Under the pieces are notes generated by a model. That model searched no databases. It was not told where the DNA came from and saw only the letters and a list, made by a program, of their open reading frames with translations. From positions 1 to 17,422 of the forward strand of contig JAUWAH010000003.1 of the NCBI GenBank assembly GCA_030602145.1: 17,422 bases of DNA, in the 5' to 3' direction. The stretch comes from Desulfobulbus sp. GTDB lineage: Bacteria > Desulfobacterota > Desulfobulbia > Desulfobulbales > Desulfobulbaceae. The translations under genes and the position numbers were made by a program. This document shows positions 7,785 through 14,899 of the stretch, piece by piece (positions within the stretch are counted from its first letter, which is position 1; each line of letters begins with the position of its first letter).

Positions 7785-9536
7785 ATGTTTCTCCCCTGTA
7801 CCCGTGAAGAGATGACCGCCCTTGGCTGGGAGGCGCTCGACGTCATCCTGGTCACCGGCGATGCCTACATCGACTCCCCCTTCATCGGCGTGGCGGTGAT
7901 CGGCAAACTGCTGGCTGCAGAGGGATTCCGGGTCGGGATCATCGCCCAGCCCGACTGGACAACCGCCGAGGACATCGGCCGGCTGGGCGAACCCCTGTTG
8001 TTCTGGGGCATCACCGCCGGTTCCATCGACTCCATGGTGGCCAACCGGACCGGTTCCGGCCGCAGGCGGAACACCGACGACTACACCCCCGGCGGCCAGA
8101 ATACCCGCCGACCGGACCGGGCGGTGATCACCTACGCCAACCTGATCCGCCGCCACTTCAAACAGACCGTGCCGCTGGTGCTGGGCGGCATCGAGGCCAG
8201 CTTGCGCCGGCTTGCCCACTACGACGCCTGGGACAACCGGGTGCGACGCTCCATCCTCTTCGACGCCAAGGCCGACTACCTGCTCTATGGCATGGCCGAC
8301 CGGAGCGTGGTCGAGTTGGCACAAACCCTGGCGGCCGGCCGGTCGCCGCTGACCATCCGCGGCCTCTGCTACCCCGCCCCGCACCCGCCGCCAGAGGCAC
8401 TGCTCCTGCCCTCCTTCCAGGCAGTCGCCGCCGACCACCGGGCCTTCATCGCCATGTTCCGGACCTTCTACGACCACAACGACCCGCTCACCGCCCGACC
8501 GCTGGCGCAGCAGCAGGACAGCCGGTATCTGGTCCACAACCCGCCACAGCCCGTGTTAACCACCCCGGAACTGGACGCCGTCCACGAACTGGACTTCGAG
8601 CGCGATCTCCATCCCCGCGACCGGCGGTTCGGCGAGGTCCGAGCCCTGGACACCATCCGCTTTGCCCTCACCACCCATCGGGGCTGCTACGGCGAGTGTC
8701 ATTTCTGCGCCATCGCCGTCCATCAGGGCCGGACCATCCAGAACCGGAGCGTCGACAGCCTGGTGCGGGAAGCGACCCTTTTGACCAAACATCCGGCCTT
8801 CAAGGGCATGATCGCCGATGTCGGCGGCCCGACCGCCAACATGTACGGCTTCGAATGCGCCAAAAAGCTCGCCAAGGGAGCCTGTCGGGACAAGCGCTGC
8901 CTGATGCCGACGGTCTGCCCGAGCCTCAAGCCCGACCATGGTCCGCTCACCGACCTGCTTCGACGGCTGCGGGCCATCCCAGCCATCAGGAAGATCGCCG
9001 TGGCCTCGGGCCTGCGGTACGACCTGATCCTCGCCGACCGAGACCATGGCCTCGCCTATCTGCGCGAACTGGTCCGCCACCATGTCTCCGGTCAATTGAA
9101 GATTGCCCCGGAACATTCCCATCCGGCCGTGCTTGCGGCGATGGGCAAACCGGGAATCGAACCGCTGCTTGCATTCCGTCGCCTGTTCAACCGGATGACC
9201 AGGGAAGAGGGGCTCGATCAGTACCTGACCTATTACCTGATCGCCGCCCATCCCGGTTGCACCCGACAGGCCATGATGGACCTGCGCGACTTCTGCCGTC
9301 GGGAACTCCACCTCCTGCCCCGCCAGGTGCAGCTGTTCACCCCCACCCCTTCCACCTGGTCCACCCTGATGTACTGGACGGAGACCGACCCGTTTACCGG
9401 CACCCCCTGCTTCGTCGAAAAAAGCGAGACCGGCCGCGAACGCCAGAAGGCGGTCATCGTCGGCAGCGAACGGCCTGCCCGGCAGCGACGGCCGACGTCA
9501 TCCAGCCGCGGCGGGGCATCGAAGAAAAAACGATGA
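7785..9536 (+). CDS. ygiQ: YgiQ family radical SAM protein
   Basis: A radical SAM enzyme of 583 residues. The N-terminus [14 protein letters not shown]...[12 protein letters not shown] matches the conserved YgiQ N-domain. [26 protein letters not shown] and [16 protein letters not shown] are further family blocks. The [4Fe-4S] cluster cysteines are C301, C305 and C308 in GCYGECHFC (a CxxxCxxC motif), followed by [25 protein letters not shown] and [12 protein letters not shown] lie in the C-terminal half of the barrel. It is shorter than the ~740-residue E. coli protein and ends in a low-complexity basic tail ([11 protein letters not shown]). Family members have no established reaction. ATG 7785 places the family motif at residue 2; it sits 107 nt after the flavoprotein gene. 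Confidence 0.95.
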   Translation: MFLPCTREEMTALGWEALDVILVTGDAYIDSPFIGVAVIGKLLAAEGFRVGIIAQPDWTTAEDIGRLGEPLLFWGITAGSIDSMVANRTGSGRRRNTDDYTPGGQNTRRPDRAVITYANLIRRHFKQTVPLVLGGIEASLRRLAHYDAWDNRVRRSILFDAKADYLLYGMADRSVVELAQTLAAGRSPLTIRGLCYPAPHPPPEALLLPSFQAVAADHRAFIAMFRTFYDHNDPLTARPLAQQQDSRYLVHNPPQPVLTTPELDAVHELDFERDLHPRDRRFGEVRALDTIRFALTTHRGCYGECHFCAIAVHQGRTIQNRSVDSLVREATLLTKHPAFKGMIADVGGPTANMYGFECAKKLAKGACRDKRCLMPTVCPSLKPDHGPLTDLLRRLRAIPAIRKIAVASGLRYDLILADRDHGLAYLRELVRHHVSGQLKIAPEHSHPAVLAAMGKPGIEPLLAFRRLFNRMTREEGLDQYLTYYLIAAHPGCTRQAMMDLRDFCRRELHLLPRQVQLFTPTPSTWSTLMYWTETDPFTGTPCFVEKSETGRERQKAVIVGSERPARQRRPTSSSRGGASKKKR

Positions 9537-9610
9537 GGCGGCCCGGCCATGCGCGACGGACCATCCCGCCAGCCAGCCGACACCTCCTTGCGGAAACGAA
9601 AAACATTCTG

Positions 9611-9627
9611 CTGCCCCGCGCCGGCAG
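9611..9627 (+). repeat. Short hairpin after the YgiQ gene
   Basis: CTGCC (9611-9615) pairs with GGCAG (9623-9627) around a 7-base GC-rich loop, about 75 nt past the YgiQ stop. No T-tract follows, so it is at best a weak or Rho-assisted terminator. Confidence 0.25.
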
Positions 9628-9642
9628 ATAATTCATGCAATC

Positions 9643-9670
9643 GTCGGCGGTTTATCGTATATAAGCCGAC
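9643..9670 (+). promoter_or_regulatory. AT-rich segment inside a GTCGGC/GCCGAC inverted repeat, upstream of the HAD gene
   Basis: GTCGGC (9643-9648) and GCCGAC (9665-9670) flank an AT-rich centre containing TTTAT and TATATAA in otherwise GC-rich DNA. The centre could be a -10 region (TATATA near 9659) for the HAD gene starting at 9735, with the arms as an operator. No convincing -35 is present, so this remains tentative. Confidence 0.25.
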
Positions 9671-9734
9671 ACCGACGGCTTTCCTCCGGGCGGACTGACT
9701 GCCCGCTCGATGATCTTTTCGGCGACCACAGGCG

Positions 9735-10826
9735 ATGACCTCTTCAGCACCGACACCCCAGGCGCAAGCCACCACTGCCTCCAGCGAGGCGGGCAACTGG
9801 TTCCCGGAAAACCTGGCACAGATCACCACCGCCTTGGCATCGCTCGTCGCCCGGCCACAGCCGGTTGCCCCGGTGGCGGTGTTCGACTTCGACAACACCT
9901 GCATCTTCCGCGATATCGGCCAAGCGGTGTTTCGCTATCAGCTCCAGCACCTCCACTATCGCCTCATTCCCGAACAGTTGGCCGCCATTCTGCCCCGGGG
10001 CGAGGGTCAACTGGCGGGCCGGCCGCTGACCGCCGTCACCACGGCCCTGGTCGATGCCTACCGTGTCCTGTTTCCGCTTATACTGACGGGCCAAGCCGCC
10101 CAGGCCCGGCGGTTGCCGCAGGCCCGGCTCTTTGCCGCCCTGCTCCTCTGGTTCACAGACCAGGCGCGCAGGGACGAACGATTGGGCCCGCGCTATGTAC
10201 TGCCGTTCATGGGAAAACTCCTGGCCGGACTGACCACCGCCGAACTGCGCTTCCTGGCCGTCGAGGTGGTCGAGGCGGCCCGTACCGAGCCGCTGAGGGA
10301 GGAATGGTTGCGGGTCGAGGCACCTGAGCCGATCGGCGCCATCGAGGCGAGCTATCCCCTCGGCCTTCATCCCTATCCGGAGATGCTGGCCCTGATGCAT
10401 CGGCTGGCCGATCTGGGCATCGAGCGGTACGTGATTTCGGCGAGCGCCGAATGGCTGGTGGAAGGAGCAGCGAGAGCACTGGGTTTTCCGGTGCAACCGG
10501 AGTGCATTTTCGGCATCCGGGTCGGTTTGGACGTCGGCGAAGTGCTCACCATCAGCGATCCCCCCGACTACCCGGTCACCTACCGGGAGGGCAAGGCAGC
10601 CGTCATCACCCGCTGGATCGGCGGTCGAACGATGCTTGTGGCCGGCGACGCCGACACCGACTACGAGATGCTCACCCTCCCCGAGGTCGACATCCGGCTG
10701 CTGCTCAACCGGAACCAGCACGGCCTGATCAGCACCCTCTACGACGACCCGCGCATCCTCCTCCAGGGGCTGGACCTGACCACCGGCCGGTTCCGACCCT
10801 CACGGGAATCGATCGGGGGTGCTTAG
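9735..10826 (+). CDS. HAD-superfamily hydrolase (phosphoserine-phosphatase-like)
   Basis: A predicted phosphatase of 363 residues. HAD motif I is FDFDNT, with nucleophile D51 and acid/base D53. Motif II serine is in VISASAEWLVE (S235 region), the motif III lysine is K287 in EGKAAVI, and motif IV acidic residues are D305 and D309 in GDADTDYEML. A large helical cap (about residues 60-200) lies between motifs I and II, as in C1-cap HAD enzymes related to phosphoserine phosphatase. The protein is longer than SerB-type enzymes because of the cap and an N-terminal stretch of about 45 residues. The substrate cannot be told from sequence. The ATG at 9735 has a weak ribosome site (AGG). No neighbour points to a pathway. 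Confidence 0.85.
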   Translation: MTSSAPTPQAQATTASSEAGNWFPENLAQITTALASLVARPQPVAPVAVFDFDNTCIFRDIGQAVFRYQLQHLHYRLIPEQLAAILPRGEGQLAGRPLTAVTTALVDAYRVLFPLILTGQAAQARRLPQARLFAALLLWFTDQARRDERLGPRYVLPFMGKLLAGLTTAELRFLAVEVVEAARTEPLREEWLRVEAPEPIGAIEASYPLGLHPYPEMLALMHRLADLGIERYVISASAEWLVEGAARALGFPVQPECIFGIRVGLDVGEVLTISDPPDYPVTYREGKAAVITRWIGGRTMLVAGDADTDYEMLTLPEVDIRLLLNRNQHGLISTLYDDPRILLQGLDLTTGRFRPSRESIGGA

Positions 10827-10834
10827 TCCGCAGC

Positions 10835-10933
10835 GGGTTAGCTTATCAAAAAACTCCAACATACGGAGAGATACCCGCAAACCACCTGCCAGTCTCATCA
10901 AAAAAATCCCCTCTGATTCCAGCCCGCTAACCC
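10835..10933. repeat. Long-range inverted repeat spanning the HAD/nadA convergent gap
   Basis: GGGTTAGC (10835-10842) and GCTAACCC (10926-10933) are perfect 8-base inverted copies lying just inside the two converging gene ends. Two similar A-rich direct repeats (ATCAAAAAACTCC and ATCAAAAAAATCC) lie between them. The meaning is unknown; it may reflect a duplicated terminator region. Confidence 0.35.
10848..10868 (-). terminator. Weak candidate terminator for nadA
   Basis: Read on the minus strand past the nadA stop, CTCC and GGAG (10854-10857 and 10865-10868) form a 4-bp stem followed directly by T6 (10853-10848). A second T7 tract, near 10890-10900, follows no clear stem. The stem is short, so confidence is low. 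Confidence 0.3.
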
Positions 10934-10935
10934 AC

Positions 10936-12000
10936 CTATCTTCTCAACGTCCGCGCAAAATCGAGCATCCGCTGGATCGGGATGCGCGCCCTGGCCGCCA
11001 GGTCCGGGGCCACATGGATCTCGCCCTCGCCGGTTTCAAGGACGCGGGCCAATTTCTCCAGGGTATTCATCTCCATCCAGGGGCAGCGGGCGCAACTCTC
11101 GCAGGTGGCGCCTTCGCCGGCGGTGGGGGCGCCTAACAGGATCTTGTCCGGGGCCAACTGGTGCATCTTGTTGAAGATGCCGGCATCGGTGGCGACGATG
11201 AACTCCCGGTTGGGCAGGGTCCGGACCGCTTCGATCAGGGCAGTGGTTGACCCCACCACATCCGCCAGGGCCACCACCTCGGCCGGCGATTCAGGGTGGA
11301 CCAGGATTGCCGCCTCGGGATGCAGGGCGCGCAGCTTGACCAGCCCCTCGGCCTTGAACTCCTCGTGCACCACGCAGGAGCCGGGCCAAAGGATCATCTC
11401 CACGCCGGTCAGCCGCTGGACATAGCGACCGAGGTGCTGATCTGGTCCCCAAAGAATTTTTTCACCCCGCTCGGCCAGATGGCGAACCACCGGCAGGGCG
11501 ATGCCCGAGGTGACCACCCAGTGGGAACGGGCCTTGACCTCGGCGCTAGTGTTGGCGTAGACCACCACGGTATGGTCGGGATGGCGGTCGCAAAACTCGG
11601 TGAACAGATCGATGGGACAGCCCTCGTCCAACGAGCAGGTGGCGCCGAGGTCGGGCATGAGCACCCGTTTTTCGTTGTTGAGGATTTTGGAAGTTTCCCC
11701 CATGAATCGCACCCCGGCCACCACCAGGGTTTGGGCCGGATGGGCGGCGGCGAACCGGGCCATCTCCAGGCTATCGGCAACGCAGCCGCCGGTGGCCTCG
11801 GCCAGGTCCTGAAGATCGGCGTCGGTGTAATAGTGGGCCACCAGCACCGCGTTCTGTTCGCGCAGCATGCTGCTGATTCGCTCCTTCAACGCCTCCTTTT
11901 CCCGGGGTGCCAACTCCAGGCGGATGGGATGCGGCGGAACCGTGATCCGCGGCAGGCGGACATTGGCGAGGTTTTCCTGTCCTTCAGTGCTCATGGCCAT
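10936..12000 (-). CDS. nadA: Quinolinate synthase
   Basis: Condenses iminoaspartate with dihydroxyacetone phosphate to quinolinate in de novo NAD synthesis; cytoplasmic, oxygen-sensitive [4Fe-4S] enzyme. From the ATG at 12000 the protein has 354 residues. Conserved blocks: [72 protein letters not shown] and [19 protein letters not shown]. Predicted cluster ligands are C122 (TCSLDEGC), C209 (GSCVVHEEF) and C306 (CARCPWM), matching the spacing of C113/C200/C297 in the E. coli enzyme. In-frame ATGs at 11994 and 12054 are alternatives. The latter has AGGGAG 9 nt upstream but would put a terminator-like hairpin inside the coding region and add 18 non-conserved residues. No nadB or nadC is in the window. 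Confidence 0.97.
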   Translation of the reverse strand: MAMSTEGQENLANVRLPRITVPPHPIRLELAPREKEALKERISSMLREQNAVLVAHYYTDADLQDLAEATGGCVADSLEMARFAAAHPAQTLVVAGVRFMGETSKILNNEKRVLMPDLGATCSLDEGCPIDLFTEFCDRHPDHTVVVYANTSAEVKARSHWVVTSGIALPVVRHLAERGEKILWGPDQHLGRYVQRLTGVEMILWPGSCVVHEEFKAEGLVKLRALHPEAAILVHPESPAEVVALADVVGSTTALIEAVRTLPNREFIVATDAGIFNKMHQLAPDKILLGAPTAGEGATCESCARCPWMEMNTLEKLARVLETGEGEIHVAPDLAARARIPIQRMLDFARTLRR

Positions 12001-12022
12001 ACTCTGCTGTCTCGATTGCGAT

Positions 12023-12044
12023 AAAAAAACCGGGCGACGCCCGG
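12023..12044 (-). terminator. Intrinsic terminator-like hairpin in the nadA leader (possible attenuator)
   Basis: On the minus strand CCGGGC and GCCCGG (12044-12039 and 12035-12030) form a perfect GC-only 6-bp stem with a 3-base loop, followed at once by T7 (12029-12023). It ends 22 nt before the nadA ATG at 12000 and reads in the same direction as nadA. No minus-strand gene precedes it, since the next gene to the right is on the plus strand, so it is not an ordinary end-of-gene terminator. A transcriptional attenuator controlling nadA is the simplest reading. Confidence 0.7.
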
Positions 12045-12157
12045 CCGAATTCATGGAACAAGGCTCCCTACTACCGCAAAACCACGGTCAAGACAACCAT
12101 TTTCCGCCGCAGGCCGATAACCGTCGCATCCCATCGAAAACACGACAGGAAAATAGA

Positions 12158-12186
12158 TTTACAAATCACCACCGTCATGGTTTTAT
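12158..12186 (+). promoter_or_regulatory. Candidate sigma70 promoter of the DAC-domain gene
   Basis: TTTACA (12158-12163; five of six consensus -35 bases), a 17-base spacer, then TTTTAT (12181-12186; four of six -10 bases). The predicted transcript would begin about 50 nt before the ATG at 12247. Spacing is ideal, but it is judged by eye only. Confidence 0.45.
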
Positions 12187-12246
12187 GTCAGACCAACCTG
12201 CGACTATCGACCGCACTCCGGCAACCATTTTTCTCCGGCGCCGCCC

Positions 12247-13572
12247 ATGCACGTTTATCCTGCCGAACTCGTCTCGCTCATCACCCAGCGATGGCAGGAG
12301 ACCGCCGTTTCGGAGGATGGCGCCGAACCGGCCGAAGCCGGTCATCTGCCCGGCAAAACCGCCTTGGAGCACCTGATTTCCACCTGCTACCAGGTCAGCA
12401 TGATGCGCGAGGAGGATCGGCCGGTGACCCTGCGCCTCGTCCTGGCACCGTCCATCCTCTTCCCGCCCGACCAGGGACCGCCTAAGGGTTTCCTCCGCCT
12501 GCTCTTCGCCGCGCCACGCCCCTTCAACGAATACGAACTGCGCCGTCTGTCGCCGGCGGTGGATTTCGAGCGCTCCCTGATCGGCATCGAACCCCATCCG
12601 GACAAAGGGTTCCAGATCTGGGGCATCGTCAATTCGGGCATCCGCTGGCTGCAGGAGGAACGGGGCGGCAACAAGAAAACCAGGCAGTTGCCCGAGGTGT
12701 TTGTCGTTTATGTCACCGGGCCGGGCATGCTCACCATCTGCCGGGGCTTCAAGATCATCGCCACCCTAAACGGCGGCAGACTGCTCGACGCCACCGCCAA
12801 CGCCTTTCAGTCCAAGTGGATGAACAAGCTGTTCACCGAGGAGCGCAACATCCTGCTGCAACTGCACGAGCGCTTCCGGGCCAGCGTCCTCTATCCGGTG
12901 GCCAAGATCCAGGAGGAATTCATCGAAAACCTTCAGTTCCAACTGCTCAAACGGGTGATTAGCGTCACCCGCATGTCCCGCCACGGCGGCACCTTTCTTA
13001 TCTTTCCCGGCGACAACCCGCCCGAACTGGAAGCCGAAAACCCCTACATCCTGCTCAAATACCGCTTCCGCCAGGACGAGGCCATCCAACGACAGCAGAA
13101 CCTGATGGTGCGGACGATCCGCCTGGCCACCACCGTGCTGGGCGATATCAAGGACCCGGACCGGATCGTCACCTGGAGGGATTACGTCAACCTCCGCCAT
13201 GAATCCGCGGTCTACGACCTGGAGGAGGCTCTCTACGAGCATGCCCAGTTCATCGCCACCCTGGCCTCGGTGGATGGGGCGGTGGTGACCAGCAGCCGGG
13301 GGCCGATCGGCTTCGGCGGCATGATCGTCGGCTCGCTGGACAAGCTCACCGAGGTGGCCATCGCCAGCGACGTCGAGGGCAAGATCGTCAGCCTGACCAA
13401 GATCGAGGGCTACGGCTCCCGCCACCGCTCGGTCTACCATCTCTGCAATGCCCTCCACCAGGTGATGGCCATCGTCGTTTCCCAGGACGGCAACATCCAG
13501 TTGGCCAAATGGCGCAACGGCATCGTCACCTGCTGGGATCTGACCACCCAGATGTTCATCGGCGACGCCTGA
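12247..13572 (+). CDS. Putative diadenylate cyclase with N-terminal sensor region (DACNV-like)
   Basis: 441 residues. The C-terminal third reads as a DAC (DisA_N) domain, which makes c-di-AMP from two ATP: SVDGAVVTSSRGPIGFGGMI holds the DGA motif (343-345), and GYGSRHRSVYHLCNAL holds the RHR motif (392-394). MAIVVSQDGNIQLAKWRNG then gives the closing beta-strand pair. DGA and RHR bind nucleotide and metal in known DAC enzymes, so activity is plausible. Residues 1 to ~310 have no membrane segment and no familiar catalytic motif; MSRHGGTFLIFPGD (243-256) recalls the HGGT element of DACNV sensor domains found before DAC domains. The first ~240 residues probably sense a ligand. The start at 12247 lacks a good Shine-Dalgarno. 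It is divergent from nadA and converges on the MFS gene with a 24-nt gap. The domain assignment is by motif, so moderate certainty. Confidence 0.78.
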   Translation: MHVYPAELVSLITQRWQETAVSEDGAEPAEAGHLPGKTALEHLISTCYQVSMMREEDRPVTLRLVLAPSILFPPDQGPPKGFLRLLFAAPRPFNEYELRRLSPAVDFERSLIGIEPHPDKGFQIWGIVNSGIRWLQEERGGNKKTRQLPEVFVVYVTGPGMLTICRGFKIIATLNGGRLLDATANAFQSKWMNKLFTEERNILLQLHERFRASVLYPVAKIQEEFIENLQFQLLKRVISVTRMSRHGGTFLIFPGDNPPELEAENPYILLKYRFRQDEAIQRQQNLMVRTIRLATTVLGDIKDPDRIVTWRDYVNLRHESAVYDLEEALYEHAQFIATLASVDGAVVTSSRGPIGFGGMIVGSLDKLTEVAIASDVEGKIVSLTKIEGYGSRHRSVYHLCNALHQVMAIVVSQDGNIQLAKWRNGIVTCWDLTTQMFIGDA

Positions 13573-13596
13573 TCGCCGCCGCCTCTCCCCTCCCCG

Positions 13597-14790
13597 TCAT
13601 CCGGCTGCCGGCCGGAGCCGACGCCTGACCACCTGCCAGAGCAGCAGGGTGCACAGCACCGATCCCGCCCCCATCTTCCCCAACAGTTCGATCTTGTCCG
13701 TCCAGTCGAAGGAGAAGAACCACATGGCCGCCGCCCCGGTCATGAAGTAAAAGAAAACCATCAGCGACGAGGCTGCGCCGGTATCCCGATCGACCTGTTC
13801 GAGGATCAGGTTGTTGCCGGCCGGCCTGCAGAAGGAAAAACAGAAGGTCAGGCAGAACATCGGCAGGGTGAGCCGCCAGGGCGGCGGCAGCCAGGGACAG
13901 AGCAGCAGCAGCGACGAGGCCAGCATACCGGTGAAGGCAAGGGGCATGAGCCGGATCACCTCCACGCGGCGCACCAGCCGGGAAAAGGTCAGGGGCGCCA
14001 GCACGAAGGCCAGGGCATTGAAGGCGAAGAAATAGGAAAACTGTCGGGCATCGTACCCAAGCCGGGTGATGTAGAGATCCGGCGAGCCGCCGATGAAGGC
14101 AAAGACCGGCACGCAGGTGCAGGACAGTGCCAGCAGCAGCACCATGTATCGACCGTTATGCAGCAGACGCCCGTAGCTGCCGGCCACCTCGGCGAATCCC
14201 GGCCGGATCGGCGAGCGGAGCGATTCATCCATGCGCAGCACCCCGACAAAGGCGAGCCCACCCAGCACCGCCTGGAGAAAAAAGATCCAGCGCCAGGAAA
14301 GCAGGGTAAGAATCCAGCCGCCGAGGATGGGGGCGATCATGGGGGCGGCGGCGACAATCACCCCGATCTGAATAAAGACCCGTTGGCGCTGTAGTCCGTC
14401 GAACCGGTCCTTGCAGACCGCAAAGACAATGGCCGAGGCGGCGGCTGCCCCCGCACCCTGCACGACCCGGCCGCAGGTAAGCATGAGGGCACTCTGCGAG
14501 GCGGCGCACAACACACAGGAGACGACGAACAGCCCCACCCCGGCCAGCAGGGGCGGTTTGCGGCCGTAACGGTCGGAGAGCGGCCCATAGACCAGAAGAA
14601 CACCGCAGTAGGTCACGAAAAAGGCCACCAGGGTGCCATTGATGGTCACCAGCGGCACCTGCCACTCGCTCTGCAAAAGCGGCAGGGCCGGCAGATACAT
14701 GTCGGTGGCCAGGGGCGGGAAGGCCGAAAGCAGTGCCAACAGACCGATGATCGGTGTCAATCGCTGCCGGATCGTGTCAACAATGGCCAC
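13597..14790 (-). CDS. Bcr/CflA-type MFS drug efflux transporter
   Basis: A 12-helix major facilitator of 397 residues, the usual length for Bcr/CflA drug-proton antiporters. The N-terminal LLALLSAFPPLATDMYLPALP is typical of the subfamily (conserved acidic D and YLPALP in helix 1). GPLSDRYGRKPPLLAG is the MFS loop 2-3 motif A, and GRVVQGAGAAAASAIVFAV is the helix 4-5 region with the RxxQGxGAA pattern. APMIAPILGGWI matches motif C, found in antiporters. The frame is open further upstream, overlapping the kinase gene, but that part is not conserved; the GTG at 14790 gives the family start, with a weak G-rich ribosome site. It follows the kinase gene by 109 nt on the same strand and may be co-transcribed. 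The substrate is unknown. Confidence 0.9.
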   Translation of the reverse strand: MAIVDTIRQRLTPIIGLLALLSAFPPLATDMYLPALPLLQSEWQVPLVTINGTLVAFFVTYCGVLLVYGPLSDRYGRKPPLLAGVGLFVVSCVLCAASQSALMLTCGRVVQGAGAAAASAIVFAVCKDRFDGLQRQRVFIQIGVIVAAAPMIAPILGGWILTLLSWRWIFFLQAVLGGLAFVGVLRMDESLRSPIRPGFAEVAGSYGRLLHNGRYMVLLLALSCTCVPVFAFIGGSPDLYITRLGYDARQFSYFFAFNALAFVLAPLTFSRLVRRVEVIRLMPLAFTGMLASSLLLLCPWLPPPWRLTLPMFCLTFCFSFCRPAGNNLILEQVDRDTGAASSLMVFFYFMTGAAAMWFFSFDWTDKIELLGKMGAGSVLCTLLLWQVVRRRLRPAAG

Positions 14791-14899
14791 GACAGCCCCG
14801 TGCTCGCCCGGCGGACACCCCCACCGATCAGTTGGCAGTTTCCTCCCGACGGGGTAGCCGCCGAGGGCGTTCGAACTCCCAAAACCGCACCGCCTCCCA

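Noticed and set aside
7668..10721. Several minus-strand open frames of 250-325 codons opposite the YgiQ and HAD genes
   Set aside because: Each lies opposite a gene with recognisable catalytic motifs and has no motif of its own.
12001..12246. Known NAD+ riboswitch (nadA motif) in the nadA leader
   Set aside because: The leader has a terminator-like hairpin, but I could not recognise the paired-domain consensus of that riboswitch class, so only an unspecified attenuator is proposed.
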